From G963674505 sp964575975 (lineage in GTDB: Bacteria > Desulfobacterota > Desulfobacteria > Desulfobacterales > SKZT01): a DNA stretch of 64,000 bases. The notes under the pieces are model-generated. The model saw nothing but the letters and a program-made list of their open reading frames with translations, ran no database searches and had not been told where the DNA came from. Shown piece after piece: positions 34,741 to 44,900 of the stretch. Made by a program: the position numbers and the translations under genes. The DNA lies in the NCBI GenBank assembly GCA_964575975.1, contig CAZNTU010000005.1, forward strand, positions 5,109-69,108, written 5' to 3'. Position 1 is the stretch's first letter, and each line of letters opens with the position of its first letter.

Positions 34741-34781
34741 GGCCGCCTCGATTCCGCATGGGGTGCGGAATCGAGGCGGCC
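34741..34781 (+). terminator. 18-bp perfect hairpin
   Basis: GGCCGCCTCGATTCCGCA (34741-34758) pairs without mismatch with TGCGGAATCGAGGCGGCC (34764-34781) around a 5-base loop. It stands 28 bases after the stop of the preceding gene and 215 before the end of the convergent gene. TTAACTT follows, a poor U tract, but stem stability makes termination likely. Confidence 0.6.
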
Positions 34782-34996
34782 TTAACTTCGCCAAAGCCTA
34801 CCATAAATCCGCAGTTTCGAAGGAAAACACATCCCCTTCCGGGAACCGGCGAACTGCAAACGTTGCGGAATTGCAGGAGGCATCGTCTGGATGCAAATGC
34901 TCCGCGAGTTGATTTCTCCCGGCCATTTGGATACTGTCAGTTAGGGGCGAGGACGTTCCATTGGAAGGTCCGGCCGAATACGGACCGCGCCTTTCT

Positions 34997-35290
34997 TTAC
35001 GGTTCCAGCCAATCCACGACCTTGCCCTCCCCGTCGAGAACGAGGACAAGGAAATTGTTGTCCTTGGCGTCCTTGGCCAATTCTCCGTAGAAGACAGCCT
35101 GAATTTCGTATTTCAGGGTTTTATACTTTTTCAGCAGGATTATGCACTGCAAGGCGTGGTCTTTTTCCAGGAAGATGGGGATATAGGACACGTCCTTGTC
35201 GTCGTCGTGCTGACCGAGATATTGCGGATTTTTTTCGGGTTCCTGGATGACCGCGTATACCCATTGGTCGTTCTTTGGTTTGACGCTCAT
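34997..35290 (-). CDS. small conserved hypothetical protein
   Basis: 97 residues from ATG 35290, with AAGGAG about nine bases upstream. The sequence (SVKPKNDQWVYAVIQEPEKNP, YLGQHDDDKDVSYIPIFLEKDHALQCI, ending LVLVLDGEGKVVDWLEP) has an alternating beta/alpha pattern with a buried core and no signal peptide. It looks like a compact cytosolic domain. I do not recognise a named family. It is divergent from the universal stress protein gene, sharing a 292-base promoter region. Confidence 0.65.
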   Translation of the reverse strand: MSVKPKNDQWVYAVIQEPEKNPQYLGQHDDDKDVSYIPIFLEKDHALQCIILLKKYKTLKYEIQAVFYGELAKDAKDNNFLVLVLDGEGKVVDWLEP

Positions 35291-35471
35291 ATATTCTTCT
35301 CCTTTTTTGCGAGAAACAAGTTCGAAAATCTTCAAAAAGACAAAGTCGACATTTCCGTCCGTGCGTAAAGCTATATAAGACAATGAAATGCGTGTCAACG
35401 ACAATAACCTCTTATCCTCTTGTCTATGCGATCGTTTCATCGCGCAAGCCCGATCGGAAAGACAATTGGTT

Positions 35472-35500
35472 TTGACAAGCTTGGTGTTCTCTTTTATTAT
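35472..35500 (+). promoter_or_regulatory. consensus sigma70 promoter of the universal stress protein gene
   Basis: TTGACA (35472-35477), a 17-base spacer, then TATTAT (35495-35500): full -35 and five of six -10 bases. Transcription would start near 35507, giving a leader of about 75 bases before ATG 35583. Confidence 0.75.
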
Positions 35501-35582
35501 CCGCTGTAAAACGCCAAACAGGGAAACGCCCTTAGTTGCAAAACACTTGCCCTAACCCGTCATTTTACAAGCAGAGGTGCGA

Positions 35583-36071
35583 ATGAACAGAATAAAAAGG
35601 ATCATGGCAGCCTGCGATCTTTCCCAATACACGCCCGAGGTCGTCGCCTACGCAGGGCGACTTGCGGAGAATTTGAAAGCCCGTTTGATCCTGGTCAACG
35701 TTTTGAATCAAAGGGACGTCGATGCGGTGGAAATCGCGGTCCGGAAAATTTCCCTGGGACGGGAAAACCTTTCCGTCGCCAATTACATCGGCGAGATGAA
35801 AAACGAGAGGACCTTGGAACTTAAAAGGATTGTCAAGGAATTGTCTTTGTCGCATCTGAACGTACAATATGCTTTCAGGACCGGTGTGCCGTTCGAGGAG
35901 TTGATCAAGGCCGCCGAAAGCGAGACTGCGGATATCGTCGTGATGGGAACACGGGGGCGGGGCAACATCGCCGGGGCTATTTTGGGTTCCACGGCCGAAA
36001 AGATGTTCGCTTACTGCCCGGTCCCTTTGTTGAGTATCCGCTTGAAAAAGGATCAGTCGAAGGCGGGATGA
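35583..36071 (+). CDS. universal stress protein (UspA family)
   Basis: 162 residues of the Usp fold: N-terminal KRIMAACDLSQYTPEVVAYAGRLAENLKARLILVNVL and the C-terminal ATP-binding signature ADIVVMGTRGRGNIAGAILGSTAEKMF (GxxGx9GS). ATP-binding members act as signalling proteins in stress and growth arrest. ATG 35583 is preceded by AGAGG; a GTG two codons earlier is possible. It has its own consensus promoter, and the next gene begins 71 bases later, so the pair may be co-transcribed. Confidence 0.93.
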   Translation: MNRIKRIMAACDLSQYTPEVVAYAGRLAENLKARLILVNVLNQRDVDAVEIAVRKISLGRENLSVANYIGEMKNERTLELKRIVKELSLSHLNVQYAFRTGVPFEELIKAAESETADIVVMGTRGRGNIAGAILGSTAEKMFAYCPVPLLSIRLKKDQSKAG

Positions 36072-36142
36072 CGCTGGAATGGGGGGGGACTTCTCTATTC
36101 AATAACGGGAGATTTACACACGAAAATAGGAGAAAAACAATA

Positions 36143-38851
36143 ATGGGACTCTACAATCTGGATAAGATCTTTTCGCCGAAATCCATAGCGGTGGTCGGCG
36201 CCAGCGAGAAGGCCGGGACCGTTGGAGAGGCCTTGATCAGGAACTTGGCCGGCGGGGGAACTTCGGCCGCGCTCTATCCGGTCAATCCGGGCTACAACGA
36301 AATCAAGGGGATGAAGGCCTTTCGTTCCATTTCCGACATCCGCAACGAAGTCGATCTCGCGGTGATCGCCACCCCCATTTCGACCGTGCCAACCATCGCC
36401 AAGGAGTGCGTGGAAAACGGCGTGGGAGGAGCGATCGTCATATCCGCCGGGGGAAAGGAGATCGGCGAAAAAGGGCGCGACATCGAGAAGAGGATCGTGG
36501 AAATCTCCTACGAGGGTGGCTTGCGGATTGTAGGCCCCAACTGCCTGGGGGTGATGGTCCCCGGCAAAAGAATCAACGCCAGCTTCGCCTCCGACATGCC
36601 CCGGTACGGCAACTTGGCCTTCGTCTCCCAAAGCGGCGCCATTTGCACCGCCATCCTCGACCTCGCCTTCAAGGAACAGATCGGCTTCAGCCACTTCGTG
36701 AGCATCGGCTCCATGATCGACGTCGATTTCGGTGACATGATCGATTATCTCGGAAACGATCCCCAGGCCAAGAGCATCCTTTTATACATAGAGAACCTGA
36801 CGAATTTCCGAAAGTTCATGAGCGCCGCGAGGGCCGTCTCCCGAGTCAAGCCGATCGTCGTGCTGAAATCGGGACGAAGCGCGGCCGGGGCCAAGGCGGC
36901 CGCCTCACATACGGGGGCCATGGCCGGGGAGGATTCGATTTACGACGCCGCGTTCCAGCGCACGGGCGTCGTTCGCGTGGATACCATCCAGGAGCTTTTC
37001 GACTGCGCCGAACTGATGGCGAAACAGCCGCGCCCCACGGGTTCCAGACTGGGTATCATCACCAACGGCGGCGGCCCTGGCGTCATGGCCGTGGACGCCC
37101 TCGCCCGGTTCAATCTCGACCCGGTCCCCCTCGACAACGAAATCCTGGAACAATTGAACAAGGTCCTTCCGCCTTTCTGGAGCCACAACAATCCCATCGA
37201 CATCCTGGGAGACTCCCCTCCGTCACGGTTCGCCGAAACCATCGACATCTGCGTCAAAAGCAAGAAATTCGACGGTCTTCTGGTGATTCTGGCGCCGCAG
37301 GCCCTGTCCAAGCCGGTGGACGTCGCTCACAAGCTTATAGAAACCATGGAAGGGAAGAATTTTCCCGTGTTCGCCGTCTGGCTCGGGGGAAGGGACATGG
37401 CTCCGGGAATAGAGATTCTGAACAAGGCCGGCATTCCCACCTACGGCACTCCCGAAAGAGCGATCAGGGCGTTCCTCTACATGTTCGACTATTCCAGGAA
37501 CCTGGACCTTCTCAGCCAAATTCCTCCAAAACTCCACAAAAACCTCACTTTCGACAGGCAAACCGCCGAGGAAAAAATAAAGGGCAATTTGAAAAACGAC
37601 GGCCGGTTTCTGGAAGAGACGGAATCCAAGGCCATCGTGTCCGCGTACGGCATTCCCGTGAACGAGACCAAAATCGCCGCCACCAAGGAAGAAGCCGTAT
37701 ACGTCGCCGACCGCATGGGCTATCCGGTGGTCTTGAAGGTCCTGTCGCCCGACATCAGCCACAAGACCGACGCCCAGGGCGTGCAGCTCGACTTGATCGA
37801 CGCCGGCCATGTCGCCGAAGCGTACGACAGGATCATGCAAGGGGCGAAAAACTACAATCCCGACGCCCGAGTAAACGGCGTGACAGTGCAACCGCTGATC
37901 CTGCGCCCGGACCTGGAGCTTCTGGTGGGCGCCAAGAAAGACCCCAATTTCGGCCCCGTCGTTCTTTTCGGCATGGGCGGCATCTACACGGAAATATTCA
38001 AGGACCGCGCACTGGGACTCCCGCCCATGAACCGACTGATCGTCCAAAGAATGCTGGAGCAAACGCGCGTCTACAAAATGCTCAAAGGATACAGGGGCCG
38101 TCGCGGAGTAGACATGGTGAAAATGGAAGAGCTGATTTTGAGACTGTCGCAGCTCATGGTCGATTTTCCGCAAATCAAGGAACTCGACATGAACCCGGTG
38201 ATCGTAAAGGACGGCGTGCCGTTCGCCATCGACGCCAGGATTCTTCTGGAGGAATCCGCCGTGCGGTCTCCCATGCATCTGGTGATCAGCCCGTACCCCG
38301 AACATTTCGAATCCAGGGAAAAAACGGAGAGCGGAATCGAGATTCTGATTCGACCGGTGAAACCCGAGGACGCGGACCTGTTTTGCGAGCTTTTCAACAC
38401 GCTTTCCCCCACGAGCATCTATTACCGGTTTTTCAGGGCGATCAAGCAACTCACCCACGCCATGCTGGCACGCTTCACCCAGGTGGACTACGACCGGGAG
38501 GTTTCCATGGTGGCGGTGCGGGACGAGGGCGACGGAGAAAAAATGTACGGCATCTCCCAAGTGTTCATCCATCCCGACGGCAAGCACGGCGAATTTTCGA
38601 TCCTGGTGGGCGATCCTTGGCACGGAAAGGGAATCGGCGCGAAACTCCTGGAGCACGTGCTGAAGATCAGCAAGCACCGAGGGCTGGAAAACGTCTGGGG
38701 AACGGTGCTCAAGGAAAACATCAACATGCTGGCGCTCGGAAAAAAACTCGGGTTTTCCAGCAAGTGGTCCGGCAACGAACTGGAATGCGAACTCAACATC
38801 GATCTGGAGAAGACCGAATTCGAGGACATCAAGGTGGGAGGAAAATTTTAA
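36143..38851 (+). CDS. ADP-forming acetyl/acyl-CoA synthetase fused to a GNAT acetyltransferase
   Basis: 902 residues. In order: CoA-binding domain (KSIAVVGASEKAGTVGEALIRNL), Succ-CoA-ligase-like domains to about 460, ATP-grasp (residues 480-700, GYPVVLKVLSPDISHKTDAQGV), and a C-terminal GNAT domain (about 735-890, VRDEGDGEKMYGISQVFIHP and GDPWHGKGIGAKLLEHVL). The phosphoacceptor H256 is present in AAASHTGAMAGED. In the PatZ/Pat protein acetyltransferases this His is reported to be lost, so here the synthetase half is probably active: acyl-CoA + ADP + Pi to acid + ATP. The GNAT part may acetylate the synthetase or other lysines. ATG 36143 has TAGGAG ten bases upstream. Confidence 0.9.
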   Translation: MGLYNLDKIFSPKSIAVVGASEKAGTVGEALIRNLAGGGTSAALYPVNPGYNEIKGMKAFRSISDIRNEVDLAVIATPISTVPTIAKECVENGVGGAIVISAGGKEIGEKGRDIEKRIVEISYEGGLRIVGPNCLGVMVPGKRINASFASDMPRYGNLAFVSQSGAICTAILDLAFKEQIGFSHFVSIGSMIDVDFGDMIDYLGNDPQAKSILLYIENLTNFRKFMSAARAVSRVKPIVVLKSGRSAAGAKAAASHTGAMAGEDSIYDAAFQRTGVVRVDTIQELFDCAELMAKQPRPTGSRLGIITNGGGPGVMAVDALARFNLDPVPLDNEILEQLNKVLPPFWSHNNPIDILGDSPPSRFAETIDICVKSKKFDGLLVILAPQALSKPVDVAHKLIETMEGKNFPVFAVWLGGRDMAPGIEILNKAGIPTYGTPERAIRAFLYMFDYSRNLDLLSQIPPKLHKNLTFDRQTAEEKIKGNLKNDGRFLEETESKAIVSAYGIPVNETKIAATKEEAVYVADRMGYPVVLKVLSPDISHKTDAQGVQLDLIDAGHVAEAYDRIMQGAKNYNPDARVNGVTVQPLILRPDLELLVGAKKDPNFGPVVLFGMGGIYTEIFKDRALGLPPMNRLIVQRMLEQTRVYKMLKGYRGRRGVDMVKMEELILRLSQLMVDFPQIKELDMNPVIVKDGVPFAIDARILLEESAVRSPMHLVISPYPEHFESREKTESGIEILIRPVKPEDADLFCELFNTLSPTSIYYRFFRAIKQLTHAMLARFTQVDYDREVSMVAVRDEGDGEKMYGISQVFIHPDGKHGEFSILVGDPWHGKGIGAKLLEHVLKISKHRGLENVWGTVLKENINMLALGKKLGFSSKWSGNELECELNIDLEKTEFEDIKVGGKF

Positions 38852-38869
38852 TAAGGCAGGAGGTATAGA

Positions 38870-40660
38870 ATGAAATACCCGTACGGAATAAGCGATTTCA
38901 ACGCGCTTGTCTCCGAAGGCTATTATTATTGCGACCGCACGGACCGGATCGCCCAGCTGGAGGAGTTGGGAAAATACCTGCTCTTCATCCGGCCAAGGCG
39001 ATTCGGAAAGAGCCTGCTTCTCTCCATGCTGAAAAACTATTACGACGCGGCGGCGAAAGAACGGTTCGTAAAGTTGTTTTCGCACCTGAAAATCGGAAAG
39101 AAACCGACGAAGCTTCGCAACAAATACCTGATACTGCAATGGGATTTTTCCTGCGTCGATCCGACGGGAACGGCGGCGGAAATAAAGCAGGCCCTGCACG
39201 ACCATGTCAACTCCTGCATAAAGGCTTTTCTCGTATTTTACGGAAACTATGTGAAAATCCCCGTCGATATCAACGAAACCAACGCGATCAGCTCCCTTCA
39301 GTCCCTGCTGGCCAGCGTCCAGGCGGCCGGGTACCCGCTTTATCTTCTCGTGGACGAATACGACAATTTCGCCAACGAAGTCATGACCGGAATTGGAAAC
39401 GAACGGGATGCCTACAAAGCCTTGACGCATGACAAGGGGCCGCTGAAAACCCTGTTCAAAGCCGTGAAATCCGCGGCCGGAGCGGGAACGATAGACCGGA
39501 TCTTCATCACAGGCGTGTCCCCCGTCGTCGTCAGCGACATCACCAGCGGATTCAATATCGCGGAAGACATCTTTCTCGATCCCGACTACAACGATCTTTG
39601 CGGTTTCACCGAATCGGAGGTCGAAAAAATTTTGAAAGACGAAGCCGTCGACAGCGGGTTCGACGAAAACGAAACGAGAAACGCTCTTTCCATGATGCGA
39701 GTCTATTACAACGGCTATACCTTCGCGCCCGGCTCGTAGCAAAGAATATACAATCCGACTCTGACAATCTACTTTATGAAAGCGTTCCAAAGGTTCCGGG
39801 AATTTCCCAGAAAAATGCTCGACGCCAATCTTTCGACGGACAATGCGAAACTGGAGTACACGGCGCAGGTCCCCGGAGGGCGTCAACTGATTCTCGAAAT
39901 AACTCGCGGCAAGGAACCTGTAACGGTTAACGACATTGCCGACCGTTTCGGCACCCAAGACATGCTCTCCGACACGAGCAAGGATCAGGGGTTTTTAAAA
40001 TCCTTCCTCTATTATTTCGGGGTGTTGACAATGACGGGGGTGACCGACGAGGGCAAGCTTGTTCTACAAGTCCCCAATATGGTCGTGCGGGGGCTCTACA
40101 TTGATCGTATCCGCAAAATGCTGCTGCCTCGACCCGAAGAAAGGGATGACGGAAAATCCGCGGCGGAAAAATTGTACGCAAAGGGAAACATGATTCCTTT
40201 GTGCGAATTCGTCGAACAACGCTATTTTCAAGTGTTCCACAATCCCGACTACAAATGGGCCAACGAACTGACGGTCAAAACCGCGTTCCTGACCCTGCTA
40301 TACAACGACATCCTGTATATAATGGATTCGGAACGCGAAGCCGGGAGAGGACGTGCCGATCTGACGATGCTAATCCGCCCCGACATGCGGAAGTTCGATC
40401 TGTTCGACGTGATTGTCGAGTTTAAATACGTGAAGCTTGGCAATGCGGGAATGACCGGGGAACGGGCGAGGAATCTGGCGCGGGAGGAACTGCAAGCCAT
40501 CCCGGCGATGGTCTCGCAGATGAACGCGGCTTGCGAGCAGCTTGCCCGATACGGCGACGCTCTGGAAAAGAAATACGGAAATCTGCGTTTGCGAAGATAC
40601 GCTGTCGTTTCCTTGGGTTTCGAACGAATTTGGTGGCGGGAATTTAGTGGAAAGCAATGA
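38870..40660 (+). pseudogene. AAA-ATPase/PD-(D/E)XK protein split by an amber stop
   Basis: A 596-codon frame with one internal TAG at 39737-39739 (codon 290). The first part is the predicted AAA-ATPase domain (YPYGISDFNALVSEGYYYCDRT; Walker A RPRRFGKSLLLSML; LLVDEYDNFANEV). After the TAG the same frame continues with IYNPTLTIYFMKAF and the PD-(D/E)XK-like domain (ELTVKTAFLTLLYNDILYIM, then GRGRADLTMLI and DVIVEFKYVK). Relatives have Glu at or next to the TAG position, so a single GAG-to-TAG change explains it. Both halves otherwise look intact, pointing to recent loss. Such genes are multicopy and linked to mobile DNA or defence; function unproven. Confidence 0.85.
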
Positions 40661-40806
40661 AAAGACGAAAACTGCCCGTCGGTATTTCAGACTTTGAAAA
40701 GCTGATCGACGGAAACTATTATTACGTCGCTAAAGCCTTGGATACTCCTCCCCTATCACGGACGGCTCGTAAAGATCGGGAAAATAGTACGGCAAGGCGT
40801 GGATAG
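40657..40806 (+). pseudogene. N-terminal fragment of a second AAA-ATPase copy
   Basis: ATG 40657 overlaps the stop of the preceding gene. The first 24 residues (KRRKLPVGISDFEKLIDGN, then YYYV) are the start of the same AAA-ATPase family. Similarity ends at about 40730, and the remaining codons to TAG 40806 read antisense to a Fic fragment. This is a deletion or recombination junction. Confidence 0.8.
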
Positions 40807-41174
40807 GCAGACTGATCGTCAACGGCGCCCGATGGCTTTCCGATTCCAGAAGCCCCTCCTCGACAAGTCAGCTCCTTCTCGGCGCGGACGTGCGCCACGC
40901 AGAGTTCCTGGGCGTATTTTCGCTCCGGGTCGCGGCTGAAATTTTGCTCCCGGGCCTTCTCGATGTCGGAGATGGTCTTTTTATGTCCTTCGATCAGGTT
41001 GCTGTAATAACTGTTGATGAGGCGAAGCTTCTCGCCCAGGGCGGCGACGGTTTCCCCGGCGGCCCGTCCCTCGAAACCGGCCGACGCCGCGATCACTTCC
41101 TGGGCCAGGTCCCGCAACGGCCCCATGTTTTTTGTTCCGGGCACGATCGGCGAAAGGTTGTATTTGGGTTCCAT
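40730..41174 (-). pseudogene. Fic-family protein, truncated and frameshifted
   Basis: From ATG 41174 the product reads GEKLRLINSYYSNLIEGHK and RKYAQELCVAHVRAEKEL, the N-terminal part of Fic/DOC proteins (AMP-transferases). One extra base near 40868 shifts the frame; in the corrected frame it continues VEEGLLESESHRAPLTI and PYYFPDLYEPSVIGEEY to a stop at 40730, the exact edge of the AAA-ATPase fragment. The Fic catalytic HPFxxGNGR core is missing. Confidence 0.75.
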
Positions 41175-41298
41175 ATGTTTTCCGCTTGAATGTCGGCCGG
41201 TTTCATGTCCGGTTCTTTATTTGGAAAAGACGCTTGGCTTTTGGTCTCGCACAGGTCGTCCGCGCAGTTAATAAAGGCAATATGAAAACGAAGTTCAC

Positions 41299-41583
41299 AT
41301 GGCAGCTTCTTTAAGCAATTGGCACCCGACTCTTCAGAAACTTTTCGCTCCCGGCATGTATGTCTATTCGTCCGCAGGCGACTCCGGCACGAACTGCGAA
41401 TCCTGGAGCGGCACCTCCATGGCAACCTCTCATGTCGCCGGGGCTTGGGCTCTCTTAAGGCAAAGCCCCCCGGAGGATGGTTCCATGCAGTGGGATGTCG
41501 GAGACTTTGCAACTGGAGAGGAGGCCGTCCGCGATGTCGCTGCCCGGATCGACCGCGACACCCCGGCCACTATTTTTTCCTGA
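41299..41583 (+). pseudogene. subtilisin-like (S8) peptidase fragment
   Basis: A 94-residue frame containing the S8 catalytic Ser block (FAPGMYVYSSAGDSGT, then ESWSGTSMATSHVAGAWALL). The Asp and His blocks of the triad are absent upstream, so this is only the end of a catalytic domain. No ribosome site precedes the ATG. Confidence 0.75.
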
Positions 41584-41913
41584 TAGCTCTCCTATGCGGT
41601 ATCGGCTTCTTGTTCCGGCGTTGTCACTGAATTGTCTCTTGCGAAAACGCCGTTTATTGTGTATCAATAGCCTCTTGCAACGGGTTGTGCGCGCTCGGAC
41701 AGAGAGATCGACCCTCGATGGAAGGTATTCAAATCGGAATTCGAAGAGTCCGGACGCGCCTGTGCATTTAAGTGTCTTCGGTTCCGGCCGACTGGAAATT
41801 CCGTCTTCGCAGAAAGCGAATTGCCTCGCGAACGGATGTTAGAAAAATTGTAAATACGACGCAGTTCCGGGGAAACTCTTTTTTGTTCGGGTTTTCCCTC
41901 TTTTTTTAAATAT
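41584..41913. other. upstream region of the lipid megasynthase
   Basis: 330 bases without a gene. A weak promoter-like pair, TTGTCT (41632-41637), 17 bases, TATTGT (41655-41660), is present. Just before the start the strand is T-rich and no Shine-Dalgarno is seen. Confidence 0.35.
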
Positions 41914-44900
41914 ATGTTCAAGAAAATTCCAATCGCCATAGTCGGAATGGGCGGCGTGTTTCCGGGCGCATTCGATGTCGCCTCTTTTTGGCGCAATATT
42001 CTGGACCGCGTCGATATGTCCCGGAAGGTCCCGCCCGGACGATGGATCGCTCCGCCCGAGGCCATGTACGACCCTGTTCCCATGCCGGACAAGACGTATT
42101 CCCTCAAAGCGTGCTTCGTCGAGGATTTCGTGGCGGATTTCCACGGTCTCCATATCGACGAAAGCTTTGCGAGACGACTCGATCCCCTTTACCATCTGGT
42201 GCTCCACGCCGGACGCGACGCTTTCTTCGATTGCGGAACGGCGAACTTGGACAAAAATCGGACGGGCGTCGTTTTGGCGGCCATCGCGCTTCCGACGGAC
42301 AGTTCCTCCAAGCTGACCAGGAAAATACTGGGAAGGACATTCGAAAACAGGCTTTTCAACGAAACCGAGCATGCATCCGTTTCGTACGAAGAAAGCCTTG
42401 CCGCCAGGGTGACCAGTTTTCCGGCCTCCCTGCTGGCGCATAGCTTGGGACTGGGAGGCGGGGCCTACACGCTGGACGCCGCCTGCGCGTCGTCTCTCTA
42501 TTCGGTCAAGCTGGCCTGCGACGAGCTTCAGGCTTTCCGGGCCGACGCCATGCTGGCGGGAGGGGTTTCCAGGCCGGAGCAGCTTTATACGCAGGTGGGA
42601 TTCAGCCAATTGAGGGCGTTGTCTCCCTCCGGCAAGTGCGCCGCCTTCGACAGGTCGGCCGACGGTCTCGTCGTGGGAGAGGGGGCGGGAATCGTGGTTT
42701 TAAAACGCCTTGAGGACGCGATTCGGGACGGCGACCGGATTTATGCGATTGTTCGCGGCGCCGGTTTGTCCAACGACATGAGCGCGAACCTTCTGGCCCC
42801 CGACAGCGAAGGCCAGGTGCGGGCCATGAGACTGGCCTACGAGTCGGCCGGATGGTCTCCCTCGGACGTGGATCTGATCGAATGCCACGGAGCGGGCACG
42901 CCCGTGGGTGACGCGGCGGAACTCGCCAGCCTAAGCACTTTATGGCACGGAATCGAAGACGCGAAACCGGGCCAATGCGCGATCGGTTCCGTGAAATCCA
43001 ACGTCGGCCATCTCTTGACCGGCGCCGGGGCCGCCGGGCTGATCAAGACCGTTCTCGCGATTTTCCATCGAAAGATTCCTCCCTCCGCCAATTTCGAAAA
43101 GCCTTCGGAGGACAGTCCCCTGAACTCCGGACCGTTCAGGGTCCAAACCGAAGCCGTCGAATGGGAGAGAAGATCGAAGACCGCTCCCAGGCGCGCCGCC
43201 GTGAGCGCCTTCGGATTCGGCGGCATTAACGGACACTTGCTGTTGGAAGAGCACATCCCCTCTTCCTCGCTTCCGGAAAAACACGAGATTTCCCTCGAAT
43301 CCTCGGAAAAGGATGTTCCTTCTATCGCGGTAGTGGGAATGGCGGTCCGCTTCGGCGGAATCGAATCGCTCGAAAAATTCCAGGAACGAATTTTCAAGGG
43401 CGAATCGCCATTTCGAACCAGACCGAAAGATCGATGGCACGGAGCGGAAGAAATCGTAAAGGCGATCACTGGGAGCGATTTGCATGGCGCGTATCTTGAC
43501 GGCCTCGAAATGTTCCCCGGCGACTTTCGCATACCCCCCAACGAAATCGCGGATATACTGCCGCAGCAGTTGCTGATGCTGCGGGTTGCAGCCCAGGCGC
43601 TGACCGACGCAGGCATGCCTTCGAGAAAAATGCGCGCGAAGACGAGCGCGGTGATCGGCATATCATTCGACTACGAAGCCACCAATTTCCACGCTCGGTG
43701 GAATATGTACAACGAAATCGAACGGTACAAATCCAAGGCCGGTCTTCGCCTGGACAAGCAGCGAACCGAGGAATGGCTGGAAAGCCTGAGAGACGAAACG
43801 GGACTTCCTCTAACCGCCGTTCGAACCTTGGGCGCCTTGGGAGGAATCGTCGCCAGCAGGGTCGCGAAGGAATTCGGGTTCGGCGGTCCCTGTTTCGTGG
43901 TCTCCCAGGAAGAGGCCGCCGGTGTGAGAGCGCTCGAAATCGGAGCGCGCTCGCTTCAGAGATTCGAGACGGATTCCGTGCTGGTCGGTGCGGTGGATCT
44001 CGCATGCGACGCGCGCAACATAGCGGCGGCACACCGTGTCGCGCCCTGGTCCCGCAAAAAAGACGTGTTCGCGTTCGACCGTCGGGCCGACGGTTCTCTT
44101 CCCGGCGAAGGGGCGGTCGCGTTGATCCTCAAGCGCTACGAGGACGCATTGAAAGACGGCGACCGGATATACGCCGTCGTCAGAGGCATGGGAGCCTCCA
44201 GCGGGACCGTCGATTCGAGTTCGGCCGTCGAGACTTGCCTCTCCTCGCTCAAACGGGCTTTCGCCGACGCGAAAGTTTCCCCCGGTTCGGTCGGCCATTT
44301 CGAAACCTTGGGCTCCGGAGAACCATCTGCGGACGATACCGAGGCCGCGGCTATCCATACCTTTTTTAATAAGAGGCGATTGCATGAAAAATGCGCACTG
44401 GGAGCGACCGTCCCCAACATAGGAAACGCCGGGTCCGCGTCGGGACTCGCGGCAGTCGCCAAAACCTGCCTCTGTCTGTACCAGCAAATAATTCCTCCGC
44501 TGAGGAATTTCGAATCTCCGGCTTTTCGTTCTTGGTCCCGGAGCGCGTTTCATATCCCCGCTTTCGCGCAGTATTGGAGCGCAAACCGGCAGGACGGCCC
44601 TCGGAGGGCCTGCGCGGGAATAACTACCCGCGACGGCGGCTGTGCGCACGTCGTGCTCGAGAGCTTCGACCCCGCTGAAAACGACGACAGCGTATCTTCG
44701 ATTCCGCCCAAAACGCTCGGAGAACGAAAACGACCGGCCGGATACAAGGACGCGGGCCTGTTTTGCATCGGGGCGAACGACAAAAGCGCACTTCTGCGAA
44801 AGTTGGCCGCTTTGAAGAAAACCGCCGAACACGATTTCGACGACGACGCTCCTTTTGAAAAGCACGCGCGCAGATGGTTCGAAACCGAACCTCTCGACCC

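Noticed and set aside
39737..39739. TAG as pyrrolysine or other recoding
   Set aside because: The residue expected there in relatives is an ordinary surface Glu, not a catalytic site, and neighbouring genes are plainly decayed; a nonsense mutation is simpler.
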